From Pseudovibrio sp. Tun.PSC04-5.I4 (GTDB taxonomy: Bacteria > Pseudomonadota > Alphaproteobacteria > Rhizobiales > Stappiaceae), in NCBI RefSeq assembly GCF_900104145.1, contig NZ_FNLB01000006.1:4218501-4282500 (forward strand): a DNA stretch of 64,000 nt, written 5' to 3'. The notes under the pieces were generated by a model, which saw nothing but the letters and a program-made list of their open reading frames with translations, was not told the origin of the DNA and did not search any database. A program made the translations under genes and the position numbers. Position 1 is the first letter of the stretch, and the number at the start of each line of letters is the position of its first letter. Below, one piece after another: positions 52,183 to 61,431 of the stretch.

Positions 52183-52422
52183 CTAGAGAAGCTCGATAGA
52201 ATAGTTTTCGATGACTGTGTTGGCCAGCAGCTGCTCACACATCGCTTCGATATGGGCTTTTGCCTGATTTTCGCTGCGATCAGTCAGTTCAAGGTCAAAC
52301 ACCTTACCCTGACGAATGCCTGCAACACCTTCAAAACCAAGAGAACCAAGGGAGCCTTCAATTGCTTTACCCTGGGGATCTAGAACGCCGTTTTTAAGAG
52401 TAACGGTGACACGTGCCTTCAT
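52183..52422 (-). CDS. purS: FGAM synthase subunit PurS
   Basis: PurS (79 residues) is the small subunit that links PurL and PurQ. The pattern KARVTVTLKNGVLDPQGKAI and GFEGVAGIRQGKVFDLEL is typical. It follows purC on the same strand with about 200 bases between, including the purC terminator, so it may have its own promoter. Confidence 0.97.
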   Translation of the reverse strand: MKARVTVTLKNGVLDPQGKAIEGSLGSLGFEGVAGIRQGKVFDLELTDRSENQAKAHIEAMCEQLLANTVIENYSIELL

Positions 52423-52592
52423 GGTTCGATCTGGTCCTTCCTACCGAAATTAAGGGGTTTTAGGTGCGTCCTTGAGCACCATTCATTCTTGCGCGCTTCA
52501 TAGCGCGGGAATCTTTGCTGGGAAAGCAAAATCGACCCGAGGTCGTGATATAGTCGAATTCCCCTAGGTCGGTTTGCTGCCCCAAAATGCAA

Positions 52593-52613
52593 AACGGGCC
52601 AGAGCGGCCCGTT
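52593..52613 (-). terminator. Terminator after purC
   Basis: AACGGGCC (52593-52600) and GGCCCGTT (52606-52613) form a perfect stem with a 5-nt loop. Read leftward it is followed by TTTTGCATTTT. Confidence 0.8.
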
Positions 52614-52619
52614 CGACGT

Positions 52620-53384
52620 TTATTTTACAAGAGTTGGTCCAGATTGGCCCGGACGGTCGTTGTCAATCAAGATACCAAGCCTGCGGGCTACTTCCTGATA
52701 GGCTTCAACCATTCCACCCATGTTCTGGCGGAACCGGTCTTTGTCCAGTTTCTCGTTGGTTTTGGTGTCCCACAAGCGACAGCTGTCTGGTGAGATCTCA
52801 TCTGCCAGAATGATACGCATCATATCGCCTTCGATCTGACGTCCAAATTCGATCTTGAAGTCAACGAGACGGATATCAACACTTATGAACAGACCGGAGA
52901 GGAAGTCATTGATGCGAATGGCGAGAGCCATAATGTCATCAAGTTCCTGCGGGGCTGCCCAGCCAAATGCAGTGATGTGTTCTTCAGACACAAGCGGATC
53001 ACCAAGCTCATCATTCTTGTAGTAGAATTCAATGATGGAGCGTGGGAGCTGTGTGCCTTCTTCCACGCCAAGGCGCTTGCACAAGGAACCAGCTGCAATA
53101 TTGCGGACAACAACCTCGATCGGGATGATTTCCACTTGATGGATCAGCTGTTCGCGCATGTTCAACCGACGAATAAAATGGGTTGGGATTCCCATGTCAT
53201 TCAGATTGTTGAAAATGTACTCGGAAATCCGATTGTTCAGGACGCCCTTTCCATCAACAATTTCATGTTTTTCGTTGTTGAAGGCTGTAGCATCATCTTT
53301 GAAGTGCTGAATCAGCGTTCCCGGCTCAGGACCCTCATAAAGGATCTTGGCCTTGCCTTCGTAAATTCGCCGACGGCGGTTCAT
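52620..53384 (-). CDS. purC: SAICAR synthetase PurC
   Basis: PurC (254 residues) joins aspartate to CAIR to make SAICAR in purine synthesis. The start RRRIYEGKAKILYEGPEPGT, the ATP-site region and EIIPIEVVVRNIAAGSLCKR, and DIRLVDFKIEFGR are conserved, as is DEISPDSCRLWD. The ATG at 53384 is preferred over a GTG six bases earlier. It is the first purine gene of the leftward group and is divergent from the DUF1476 gene. Confidence 0.97.
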   Translation of the reverse strand: MNRRRRIYEGKAKILYEGPEPGTLIQHFKDDATAFNNEKHEIVDGKGVLNNRISEYIFNNLNDMGIPTHFIRRLNMREQLIHQVEIIPIEVVVRNIAAGSLCKRLGVEEGTQLPRSIIEFYYKNDELGDPLVSEEHITAFGWAAPQELDDIMALAIRINDFLSGLFISVDIRLVDFKIEFGRQIEGDMMRIILADEISPDSCRLWDTKTNEKLDKDRFRQNMGGMVEAYQEVARRLGILIDNDRPGQSGPTLVK

Positions 53385-53741
53385 AAGCACTTACCATTGC
53401 GTTTGTGGAACAATTACTACGGGCGACGTAGGGGTGGAAACAAAAGCCTTGCAGATCGTTGGTGCCAATTGGCTCAAATGACCTGCCAAAACTTCGTTTT
53501 CACATCTATCATCGGTGCGAAAATCGCGATCCCGCCATGCGGCGCGGAACTTAACCGACTTTTGGGAAAAGTACAAATGTGTAATTTAGTTGGCCTTACG
53601 GCTTATTGAAAATCAGTCCGATTACAACTAATGGCTTTTGACCTACAAATAGAAGTTGCGTACAATGATTCACGTAGTTAATAGCGTGGCTTGTAAGGAG
53701 GGGACGGACCTTTTTACATTGGCTAAGCTAGGAGGAAATAG
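53385..53741. other. Divergent control region purC/DUF1476
   Basis: These 357 bases hold promoters for purC and the DUF1476 gene. The right end has GGAGGGG and AGGAGG elements, the latter being the ribosome-binding site of the DUF1476 gene. No RNA gene or known riboswitch was recognised. Confidence 0.4.
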
Positions 53742-54065
53742 ATGACCACGTTTGACAAACGAGCTGATGCGTTTGAAGGCGGTTTCGCACTTGGATCTGA
53801 GCTTGCATTTAAAGCGACTGTACGCCGGGACAAGATGCTTGGCCTATGGGCTGCTGATAAGCTTGGGTTAGCCGGGGACATTGCTGAAGAGTATGCCAAC
53901 AAAATCGTTGTAACTGATCTTCAGGAACCTGGCGACGAAGACATGTTTGCCCGCATCACCAAAGATTTTGCTGATGCCAAGGTGGATCAGTCTGAACACC
54001 AGATTCGCCGTACAATGGAAGAGCTGATGATTGAAGCTCAAAAGGAATTTTCTGAGCAAGCGTAA
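53742..54065 (+). CDS. DUF1476 protein (F1-ATPase inhibitor zeta type)
   Basis: The 107-residue helical protein matches DUF1476, which includes the zeta subunit shown in Paracoccus denitrificans to inhibit F1Fo-ATPase. The N-terminal FDKRADAFEGGFALGSELAF corresponds to the inhibitory segment, and the four-helix part follows. AGGAGG precedes the ATG. It lies divergent from purC, a common alphaproteobacterial arrangement. The inhibitory strength varies between species, so its role here is inferred. Confidence 0.9.
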   Translation: MTTFDKRADAFEGGFALGSELAFKATVRRDKMLGLWAADKLGLAGDIAEEYANKIVVTDLQEPGDEDMFARITKDFADAKVDQSEHQIRRTMEELMIEAQKEFSEQA

Positions 54066-54119
54066 GCTCTCAAAGACCCTTTTGAAGGCCATCTGATCGC
54101 GCCTTTCATAAAAGAATTT

Positions 54120-54158
54120 GCCGTTTTCCCGAAATTGCGCTGGGGAGACGGCTTTTTT
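54120..54158 (+). terminator. Terminator after the DUF1476 gene
   Basis: GCCGTTTTCCC (54120-54130) pairs with GGGGAGACGGC (54142-54152) with two wobble pairs, followed by six T. Confidence 0.8.
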
Positions 54159-54243
54159 ATTTGTTAAACTAAGATTTCGTGGATGAATAAGTGCCAGTGG
54201 CCAGATTGTGGTGAACTGATGCTGAGTTGAGATGAGAGGTTGC

Positions 54244-55011
54244 ATGGCTGAGAATATGTGTCTGGCAGAGAAGCTAAGAGCGGGACAAACGATTGTAAGC
54301 GCCTGGGCAAGCTTACCTTCTCCCATTTTTTCCAATCTGTTTTTGAAGGGCGGATATAAAGTCATCACACTGGATTTGCAGCATGGGCTTCAGACCGCCG
54401 CCGAGGCTCGCGATTCTATCAAGGACATCATTGCCGGTGGCGGACATGCGGTTGCGCGGACCTGCGTGGATGATTTTAAAACCGCCAGCTGGTTGCTGGA
54501 TGCTGGCGCGGAAGTGATTATAGCACCGATGATCAATTCAGTTGCTGACGCCAAAAAACTGGTCGAGTTTTGTAAGTATCCCGCGCTTGGAGCACGCAGC
54601 TATGGGGCGTTCGGGGCGATGCTTAATTCTGGTGTGCCGATGGAAACTTACTTTGAAGGTGCCAATCAGAAGACACTCGCGATTGCGATGATTGAGACAC
54701 CGGAAGCATTGGCTGCTTTGGACGAGATTTTGCAAGTTGACGGGCTGGACGGTGTTTTTGTCGGTCCTGCGGATCTGTCCTTAACCGTTTCCGGCGGCGC
54801 ACGCGTTGAGCCTGTTGCTGATGCCTCTTTGGAGATGCAAAAGCTCATTGCAAAGAAAACACGGGCTGCAGGCAAGATTGCTGGCATCTATTGCGTTTCT
54901 AAGGGCCACCTGCAGCATTCAAAGGCTGCTGGCTACCAGTTTATGACTTTTGGCACCGATGCGACGCTGTTTATCAATGCTGCTGCTGAGGCTGCGCAGG
55001 CACTGGATTAA
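54244..55011 (+). CDS. HpcH/HpaI family aldolase
   Basis: The 255-residue TIM-barrel enzyme belongs to the metal-dependent class II HpcH/HpaI aldolases, which cleave 4-hydroxy-2-oxo acids to pyruvate and an aldehyde. Marks are ITLDLQHGLQTAAEA (catalytic His), IIAPMINSVADAKKLV, ARSYGAFGA, IAMIETPEAL (metal-binding Glu) and GLDGVFVGPADLSL (metal-binding Asp). An earlier ATG at 54232 is possible, but AGAGG fits 54244. No aromatic pathway gene is nearby, so the substrate is unknown. Confidence 0.9.
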   Translation: MAENMCLAEKLRAGQTIVSAWASLPSPIFSNLFLKGGYKVITLDLQHGLQTAAEARDSIKDIIAGGGHAVARTCVDDFKTASWLLDAGAEVIIAPMINSVADAKKLVEFCKYPALGARSYGAFGAMLNSGVPMETYFEGANQKTLAIAMIETPEALAALDEILQVDGLDGVFVGPADLSLTVSGGARVEPVADASLEMQKLIAKKTRAAGKIAGIYCVSKGHLQHSKAAGYQFMTFGTDATLFINAAAEAAQALD

Positions 55012-55033
55012 GCTTCTCGTTTTTCAAATAAGA

Positions 55034-55058
55034 AAGGCCGCTGTTGAAGCGGCCTTTG
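55034..55058. terminator. Terminator between the aldolase gene and rpe
   Basis: AAAGGCCGCT (55034-55043) pairs with AGCGGCCTTT (55049-55058) around GTTGA. It lies between convergent genes. Confidence 0.75.
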
Positions 55059-55080
55059 TGCATATGGAGTTGAGCAGGAT

Positions 55081-55749
55081 TTATGCCTGAGTTGCCGCGC
55101 GGATGGCTGCAATGTTCTGACGGTAGCTTTCAACTGTGCCGCCCTTGAATACGGCAGAGCCAGCAACAAGCGTATCTGCGCCAGCTTTTGTGACCAGCGG
55201 CGCCGTTTCTGTGGTCACGCCGCCGTCAATCTGAATACGGATCGGGCGATCACCAATCATCTTTTTGATGCGTTCGACTTTTTCAATCTGGGACATGATG
55301 AATTTCTGGCCGCCAAAGCCGGGGTTCACAGTCATAACCAGAATCAAGTCGACGCGATCTAACACGTATTCGAGGCAGCTCTCGGACGTTGCTGGGTTTA
55401 GTGAAACGCCAGCTTTTTTGCCCAAATTGCGGATTGCCTGAAGAGAGCGATCGAGATGCATCGTCGCTTCCGCATGGACGGTGATGTAATCGGAGCCTGC
55501 TTTGGCGAACGCTTCCAGATATGGATCACAGGGTTCGATCATCAGGTGTGTGTCGAATATCCTATCGGTGTGGGGGCGGAGTTTTGCTATGACGTCTGGG
55601 CCGAAGGTGATGTTTGGCACGAAGTGGCCGTCCATAACATCCAGATGGATCCAGTCTGCCCCAGCTTCCACAACATCTCTAATTTCCTGACCCAGTTTTG
55701 AGAAGTCGGATGCCAAAACTGAAGGTGCAATTACGAGTGGCTGTGCCAT
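55081..55749 (-). CDS. rpe: Ribulose-phosphate 3-epimerase
   Basis: Rpe (222 residues) interconverts ribulose 5-phosphate and xylulose 5-phosphate. The TIM-barrel marks are intact: IAPSVLASDF, WIHLDVMDGHFVPNITFGP, HLMIEPCDPY, MTVNPGFGGQKF and IDGGVTTETAP. AAGGAGAAA precedes the ATG at 55749; an in-frame start 15 codons earlier is less likely. The gene supplies pentose phosphates and stands alone, with the BASS-like gene about 100 bases upstream. Confidence 0.97.
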   Translation of the reverse strand: MAQPLVIAPSVLASDFSKLGQEIRDVVEAGADWIHLDVMDGHFVPNITFGPDVIAKLRPHTDRIFDTHLMIEPCDPYLEAFAKAGSDYITVHAEATMHLDRSLQAIRNLGKKAGVSLNPATSESCLEYVLDRVDLILVMTVNPGFGGQKFIMSQIEKVERIKKMIGDRPIRIQIDGGVTTETAPLVTKAGADTLVAGSAVFKGGTVESYRQNIAAIRAATQA

Positions 55750-55847
55750 AGCTGGGTTTCTCCTTAGGAAGACTATTTTTTGAGCGGCTACCATGGTCGG
55801 TAAAAAGAGGCAAGAGGGCCAAAATGTGCAGTACTGTTGATCCTAAA

Positions 55848-56837
55848 CTAGGTCTGTCTGTTTTCGGCTGCTTTTGCACGCAGAGCAAGCGGTCTCAGTA
55901 TCCACGGTAGTAAATATATCGGGAATTGTGCAAAGGCGAAAAAGAGCCATGCAAGTTCGGGGACTGTTCCCCCTAACGCGGCAACCATCAGGCCCAAATT
56001 GCGACTGGCCACTCCGTAGGATGCGATAAACGCGTTTTGCACGCCCGCTGACAGAAAGCTCAAGTAAGTCAGGAGGAACTGGACAGTTGCGATGGAAAAG
56101 ACGGTTAAGAACAGTGCTGCCGCTTTGAATGGGGAGGTCCAAGCAAAATCTGCCACACCATCCATGGCTGCAACTGCAAATACGAAGAGTACGATACAGT
56201 TCAAACCGTTGATCTGGTCTGTTGCGGCGTCAATACGTTTCGCTCCAAGGGCGTAATATAAGAAACGCCCAAGCAGCGCGGAGCCCAGAAGGAAGCCAGC
56301 AAGGTTTAGTGCAAGATCATATGGATTAACTTGCAGTGAGGCCGGCAGGATCATTGAAGCAAAGAATGCCGTGGTGAGCGGAGCTGCGATCAGAGCGAGT
56401 GTTGAGATCGTTAAAGCCAGCGCTCCATTCATGCCGTACATCCAGATGAAAATCGGAGTGGACATGACCGGCGGAGCTGCGGACACCATAAATAGGGCAG
56501 TTAAAACGCCTACATCGATCTGGTCGAGCCCAATTTGCCAGCAGGCGAGAGCGACAAGGGCTGGAAGAAAGATCATCTGCCAAAGGGTCGCTGCAATGGC
56601 GAGTTTAGGATGTTTGAGCTGACTGGCTATTGCGGTGTTGTTGACACGCACAAAACTGAGAGTGAGCAGGATAAAAATTGCGGGCGTGAGAAATAACCTA
56701 AGGGCTTGTGCAATGCCGGGAAGGAAAAGCCCGAGAAAAATGGAGATCGCGATTGCGTTCATTCCATTTTTGCCAAGATATCCCAGCGCAGTGTTGATGT
56801 ACCCTAAGATTACGCGGATGAGATTGTATGCTCGCAT
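55848..56837 (-). CDS. BASS/Acr3-like membrane transporter
   Basis: The 329-residue protein has about ten membrane segments. The middle stretch LTALFMVSAAPPVMSTPIFI resembles the discontinuous helix of BASS-type (bile acid:sodium symporter/Acr3) carriers, and a second similar segment with ASYGVASRNLGLMVAALGG is near the C-terminus. I place it in this superfamily with caution. It lies between rpe and an Lrp-type regulator on the same strand. Substrate is unknown; an organic anion is plausible. Confidence 0.6.
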   Translation of the reverse strand: MRAYNLIRVILGYINTALGYLGKNGMNAIAISIFLGLFLPGIAQALRLFLTPAIFILLTLSFVRVNNTAIASQLKHPKLAIAATLWQMIFLPALVALACWQIGLDQIDVGVLTALFMVSAAPPVMSTPIFIWMYGMNGALALTISTLALIAAPLTTAFFASMILPASLQVNPYDLALNLAGFLLGSALLGRFLYYALGAKRIDAATDQINGLNCIVLFVFAVAAMDGVADFAWTSPFKAAALFLTVFSIATVQFLLTYLSFLSAGVQNAFIASYGVASRNLGLMVAALGGTVPELAWLFFAFAQFPIYLLPWILRPLALRAKAAENRQT

Positions 56838-57069
56838 AGATTAAAGTCGTTTGTTTTAACAGGTCCTATTCCAACTGCTTTCATGCTTTTTTCAAGCGTA
56901 TCGCATGTTGAGAACCCCGGATCATTTTTTGGCAATACACCTTAATCGACGTGGACCCTTTGGTTGAAAGAGACCACGCGACTAAATCATATCAGTCGAA
57001 TTTGAACAAATATTTCAGATCCAAAGGGGTTAAGGAGAAAGGATCCTCACTTAAGCTGGACCGTGATTA

Positions 57070-57555
57070 TCAGCTCGCGAATTCCCTCAGAGGGAGAGAG
57101 ACTGTTTCCTTAATTGTCGAAACGACAATGCGGGACTGAACATCTGAGATCAGCGAGTTGTCCAGCAGCTTCAAGCGGAGGAAGTCATCATAGGATTTAA
57201 TATCAGAGGCGACCACTTTGATAAGGTAATCGACAGCTCCTGTGATGCGTTCACATGTGACGACTTCAGGCCATAGACCGATCAGTCGATCAAATGTCTC
57301 CATGTTTTCGCGGCTTGGGACATTGAGCTTCACAAAAGCATACGCAAGGAAGCCCAGACCGACAGCTTCGCGATCCACCAGAGCAGCTGTTTGTTTTATA
57401 ACACCTGTCTCTTTGAGCTTCTTAATGCGTCTCCAGCATGGGGTCTGGCTCATTCCGGCTTCTTTGGCGATATCCGCGATAGATTGGGAAGCATCTTTTT
57501 GCAGAATCCGTAGAACGCGAATGTCGGATGGGTCCAATAAAGATTTTTCGCTCAT
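57070..57555 (-). CDS. Lrp/AsnC family transcriptional regulator
   Basis: The 161-residue regulator has an N-terminal helix-turn-helix (LRILQKDASQSIADIAKEAG and MSQTPCWRRIKKLKE) and a C-terminal ligand-binding RAM domain (about 70-150). It is divergent from the indolepyruvate oxidoreductase gene with about 156 bases between starts. Lrp-type regulators respond to amino acids, so control of the neighbouring aromatic-amino-acid keto-acid oxidase is likely; this is inference. Confidence 0.92.
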   Translation of the reverse strand: MSEKSLLDPSDIRVLRILQKDASQSIADIAKEAGMSQTPCWRRIKKLKETGVIKQTAALVDREAVGLGFLAYAFVKLNVPSRENMETFDRLIGLWPEVVTCERITGAVDYLIKVVASDIKSYDDFLRLKLLDNSLISDVQSRIVVSTIKETVSLPLREFAS

Positions 57556-57711
57556 ATGCCCTCATAGGAATAATTTTTCGACTGAATACGTATTTGTAGG
57601 TAGGATAGCACAGAAATCACGTAAAAAAAGGATCACTATGGGCTAGGACGAAAGATTTGGTTTTGGCGGGGGGAACCGTCCACAACCATGATGGGAGAGG
57701 AGCTCATTGGA

Positions 57712-60700
57712 ATGAACGTAAGTGTGCCACCGATCAGCCTGCATGACAAATATACCGCTGAAGCAGGCAATGTGTACCTGAGTGGTATTCAGACGCTGGT
57801 GCGACTGGCGCTGGATCGCGGCCGACTGGATCGTGCTAAGGGCTTGAATACAGGCGGTTTTATCTCGGGATACCGCGGGTCTCCAATCGCTGGCTACGAT
57901 ACTGAGCTTCAAAGATCACGCCAGTACCTCGATCCGCTGGACATTCAGTTCCAGCCGGGAGTGAACGAGGAACTGGGCGCGACTGCTGTATGGGGATCTC
58001 AAAAGGTTCGCCAACACGGTATGGGTTCTAGTTTTGATGGCGTTTATGGCATCTGGTACGGGAAGGCGCCGGGTGTTGATAGAGCAGGGGATGTGCTGCA
58101 CCAAGCCAGTGCATCTGGTACCGATCCGAATGGCGGCGTCGTTGCACTTGCCGGTGATGATCATCTGGCAAAATCTTCCATTTTGCCGGCACAGAGCGAA
58201 TTTTTCTTTCAACACGCAGAAATCCCTGTTCTGAACCCAGCTGATATTCAGGAAGTGCTCGACTTCGGTCTGCATGGGTTTGAGATGTCACGCTACACAG
58301 GTTTGTGGAGTGCGTTGATTTGCCTTGCGGACACCATGGATGCGTCAGGAGTTGTGTCTGTTGATCCGGGGCGTTTGTCGTTTAAACGACCTGTTGCTTT
58401 TGATCCGCGCAAGAATGCTGAATTAAACCGTGTGTTGCTGCTTGGTAATCGTTTGGAAACAGAGCGCTTATTGCGGGATATCCGCATACCAGCGGCTCTG
58501 ACTTATGCGAAGGCCAATCGTCTGGATCATCTGGCCTACGGTGCGCAGAAGCCGCGGATCGGCATGGTCGCGACTGGTAAGGCCTTCCGCGATTTGTGTC
58601 AGGCGCTTCAGCTCATGGGGATCACCGACCAGCGCGCCAAAGAAATTGGACTGGCGGTTTACAAGGTGGGTATGCCTTATCCGTTGGAGCCTACCGCGTT
58701 TTCAAGTTTCGCTCGTGGGCTTGATAAGATCCTCGTTGTTGAGCACAAGCGTGCGTTTATTGAGCCTCAAATCAAAGAGATAGCTTACAACTGGCCAAGC
58801 AATCAGCAGCCAAAGGTTCTTGGTAAGAAAGATCATGAGGGTAATCCGTTGCTCTCTGATGTGCTTGAGCTTTCGATTGATGAAATGATCCGTGTGATCA
58901 TGAGTTTCCTGCCCAAAGAGTACATCAATGACCAGATGCGCTCCGTGGCCGATACCATGATGCGCCAGCAAATGTGGGCGCAAGGTAATGGCGAGTTGGC
59001 AGCGCGGTCACCTTTCTTCTGTTCTGGTTGTCCGCATAACTCCTCTACGGTTGTGCCGGAGGGATCTCGCTCGATGCCAGGGATTGGGTGTCATGCGATG
59101 ACCGAGATCAATGGCCGGACGACCGATGGCCAGATTGCAATGGGTGGCGAAGGGTCGCTTTGGGTTGGTCAAGCCAACTTTGCTCGCGATAAACATGTGT
59201 TTGCCAATATGGGAGATGGCACTTATTTCCACTCCGGGATTCTGTCTATTCGTCAGGCGGTTGCCGCTCGCGTGCCGATCACTTTCAAAATCCTTTACAA
59301 TGATGCTGTTGCGATGACAGGTGGTCAGGAGTTGGATGGGTCTTTGACGGTGCCACAGCTTCTCAATCAGCTCCATGCCGAAGGTGTTGAGAAGGTCGTG
59401 CTTGTTACTGAACACCCTGATGATTATGCCGGGCGCCGTGATCTGGCGGTTACGGAGCCGGTTCATCATCGTGATGATTTGATGAAGGTGCAGAACGCGC
59501 TCAAAGAGTTCAAAGGCGTTTCTGCGATCGTGTTTGACCAGACCTGTGCTGCTGAAAAGCGTCGCCGTCGGAAAAGGGGTCTGTATCCTGATCCTGATCT
59601 TCGCGTGTTCATCAATGATCGTGTCTGTGAAGGGTGTGGTGATTGCTCCGTTCAATCCAACTGTCTTTCTGTTGAACCTATGGAAACGGTGTTTGGAGAA
59701 AAACGCCGGATCAACCAATCCTCCTGTAATAAGGATTTCTCTTGTGTGAAGGGCTTCTGTCCATCCTTCGTATATGTGGAAGGGTCGACGCTTCGTCAGG
59801 CAAAACCTGCTGATTTTGCGCTTGAAGAGCACGTCAGAAAACTGCCGGATGTTACGCTTCCAAGCTTGGAGAATACGCGCAACCTTCTTGTCGCCGGTAT
59901 CGGTGGTATGGGCGTGACAACCATCTCTGCGATTGTTGCGATGGCTGCTCACATAGATGGTCTCAAAGCCTCAACACTGGATATGACCGGCCTTGCTCAA
60001 AAGGGTGGACCTGTTACGTCGCACGTTCGGTTTGCAGCGGCGACTGATACGATTGAAGGGCCGCGCGTTCCTCCTGCCCAGCTTGATGTGCTGATTGCAA
60101 GTGACATGCTTGTTGCGAGTAAGGCAGAGCAATTGTCGCTTTACCATAAGAACCGGACGCATGGATTTGTGAATGTCAACGTGACGCCGACTTCTGAATT
60201 CGTGATGAAGCAGCAGCAGTCATTTGATGTGAACAAGATGACCCGTACCCTTGAACAAGGGACGCATGATCTGCGTGCGCATGATCTTGCAGGTATCGCA
60301 GAAAAATTGCTTGGGGACTCGATCTTCACCAACATGATGTTGGTTGGGCTGGCATATCAAGCGGGGACACTGCCTATTTCGTCTCAAGCGATTGAGACCG
60401 CAATTTCCCTCAACGGGACTGCTGTTGAGAAAAACATCCGTGCATTTCAGGCCGGGCGTGTTCTTTATAGTAATCCTGATGCCGTTTTTGCTGCGCTTCC
60501 ACGTATGGAAGCGGTTAAAGTGATGACTCTTGATGAGAAGATTGCATTCTTTGCCAAAGAGCTGATGGATTATCAAAACAAGCGCTACGCGGATGCCTAT
60601 CTAAAGACGGTCGCTAAAGTTCGGGCTCGTGATGACGAGTTCGGTCCCGGTTCCATGGCTATGACCCATGCGACTGCAGAAATGCTTTATAAGCTTATGG

Positions 60701-61197
60701 CTTATAAAGATGAGTATGAAGTTGCTCGGCTCTACAGTGCGCCTGAATTCCGGCAAAAGCTGGAGGCTCAGTTTGCGCATCCGGGTGAGTTGAAGATTCT
60801 TCTCGCGCCGCCAATACTGCCATCAAAGCCTGATGCTAAAACGGGCCGTCCGCAGAAACGTGCTTTTGGCCCGTGGATTTTTAAGGCGTTTGAGCTGCTG
60901 GTTTCCTTCCGCCGTTTACGGGGAACTGCGTTTGATCCGTTTGGATATGCGCAGGAACGCAAAGAAGAAAGAGCGTTGATTAAGCAGTACACCGAGGATC
61001 TGTCACTTGTTTCTGCCAAGGTTGGAACAGCCAACTATGGTTTGATGTGTGAACTCCTGAACCTGCCTGATTCTATTCGTGGTTATGGGCCGATCAAGGA
61101 TGAGAGCATCGTGATTGCGCAAAGTAGACGAGGAGAATTACTTGGTCAGTTGGCAGAGGATCCCACTACGGTAACTTTGAAGGAAGCGGCCGAGTAA
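57712..61197 (+). CDS. Indolepyruvate ferredoxin oxidoreductase, fused type
   Basis: The 1161-residue enzyme oxidatively decarboxylates aryl-pyruvates (from Trp, Phe, Tyr) to acyl-CoA with ferredoxin. It is the aerobic fused type with alpha and beta halves. Visible are GFISGYRGSPIAGYD, the thiamine-diphosphate region (NMGDGTYFHSGILSIRQAV), the FCSGCPHNSS cysteines, a 4Fe-4S site (CEGCGDCSVQSNC and SCVKGFCPSF), and the gamma-like domain VAGIGGMGVTTISAIV with TGLAQKGGPV. AGGAG lies about 10 bases before the ATG at 57712; an ATG at 57688 is an alternative. An Lrp regulator is divergent. Confidence 0.93.
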   Translation: MNVSVPPISLHDKYTAEAGNVYLSGIQTLVRLALDRGRLDRAKGLNTGGFISGYRGSPIAGYDTELQRSRQYLDPLDIQFQPGVNEELGATAVWGSQKVRQHGMGSSFDGVYGIWYGKAPGVDRAGDVLHQASASGTDPNGGVVALAGDDHLAKSSILPAQSEFFFQHAEIPVLNPADIQEVLDFGLHGFEMSRYTGLWSALICLADTMDASGVVSVDPGRLSFKRPVAFDPRKNAELNRVLLLGNRLETERLLRDIRIPAALTYAKANRLDHLAYGAQKPRIGMVATGKAFRDLCQALQLMGITDQRAKEIGLAVYKVGMPYPLEPTAFSSFARGLDKILVVEHKRAFIEPQIKEIAYNWPSNQQPKVLGKKDHEGNPLLSDVLELSIDEMIRVIMSFLPKEYINDQMRSVADTMMRQQMWAQGNGELAARSPFFCSGCPHNSSTVVPEGSRSMPGIGCHAMTEINGRTTDGQIAMGGEGSLWVGQANFARDKHVFANMGDGTYFHSGILSIRQAVAARVPITFKILYNDAVAMTGGQELDGSLTVPQLLNQLHAEGVEKVVLVTEHPDDYAGRRDLAVTEPVHHRDDLMKVQNALKEFKGVSAIVFDQTCAAEKRRRRKRGLYPDPDLRVFINDRVCEGCGDCSVQSNCLSVEPMETVFGEKRRINQSSCNKDFSCVKGFCPSFVYVEGSTLRQAKPADFALEEHVRKLPDVTLPSLENTRNLLVAGIGGMGVTTISAIVAMAAHIDGLKASTLDMTGLAQKGGPVTSHVRFAAATDTIEGPRVPPAQLDVLIASDMLVASKAEQLSLYHKNRTHGFVNVNVTPTSEFVMKQQQSFDVNKMTRTLEQGTHDLRAHDLAGIAEKLLGDSIFTNMMLVGLAYQAGTLPISSQAIETAISLNGTAVEKNIRAFQAGRVLYSNPDAVFAALPRMEAVKVMTLDEKIAFFAKELMDYQNKRYADAYLKTVAKVRARDDEFGPGSMAMTHATAEMLYKLMAYKDEYEVARLYSAPEFRQKLEAQFAHPGELKILLAPPILPSKPDAKTGRPQKRAFGPWIFKAFELLVSFRRLRGTAFDPFGYAQERKEERALIKQYTEDLSLVSAKVGTANYGLMCELLNLPDSIRGYGPIKDESIVIAQSRRGELLGQLAEDPTTVTLKEAAE

Positions 61198-61222
61198 TCA
61201 GCCAATATTCACTGAAATTGCG

Positions 61223-61256
61223 AAATGCCGATCTGTGACAGGGTCGGCATTTTGTG
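61223..61256 (+). terminator. Terminator after the indolepyruvate oxidoreductase gene
   Basis: AAATGCCGA (61223-61231) pairs perfectly with TCGGCATTT (61244-61252), extended by two pairs, followed by a T-run. Confidence 0.75.
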
Positions 61257-61363
61257 TTTCAAGTCACAGTTGTACTGATTTCTCCCTACTATTCGTTTTC
61301 TGTCGGGCTGCTATCTCATTTATCTCAATTTTGAAACTTGTCTTTCCCAAACGATTCATATAA

Positions 61364-61403
61364 AAACCGACCGGACGGTACAGAAACCGACTGGACGGTA
61401 CAG
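61364..61403. promoter_or_regulatory. Tandem 20-bp operator-like repeats before the TetR gene
   Basis: Two adjoining 20-bp units differ at one base: AAACCGACCGGACGGTACAG at 61364-61383 and the same with CTGG for CCGG at 61384-61403. Each holds a near-palindrome ACCG-N-CCGG-N-CGGT. They lie 29-68 bases before the TetR start, so binding could block the promoter of the TetR-RND operon. The repeat is seen; repressor binding is inferred. Confidence 0.7.
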
Positions 61404-61431
61404 TCTTAACCTAAGGTAAATAGGTGCCAGT

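Noticed and set aside
59008..59952. 314-codon minus-strand frame inside the indolepyruvate oxidoreductase gene
   Set aside because: It is a shadow of the real gene, rich in His/Arg/Asn, with no motif.
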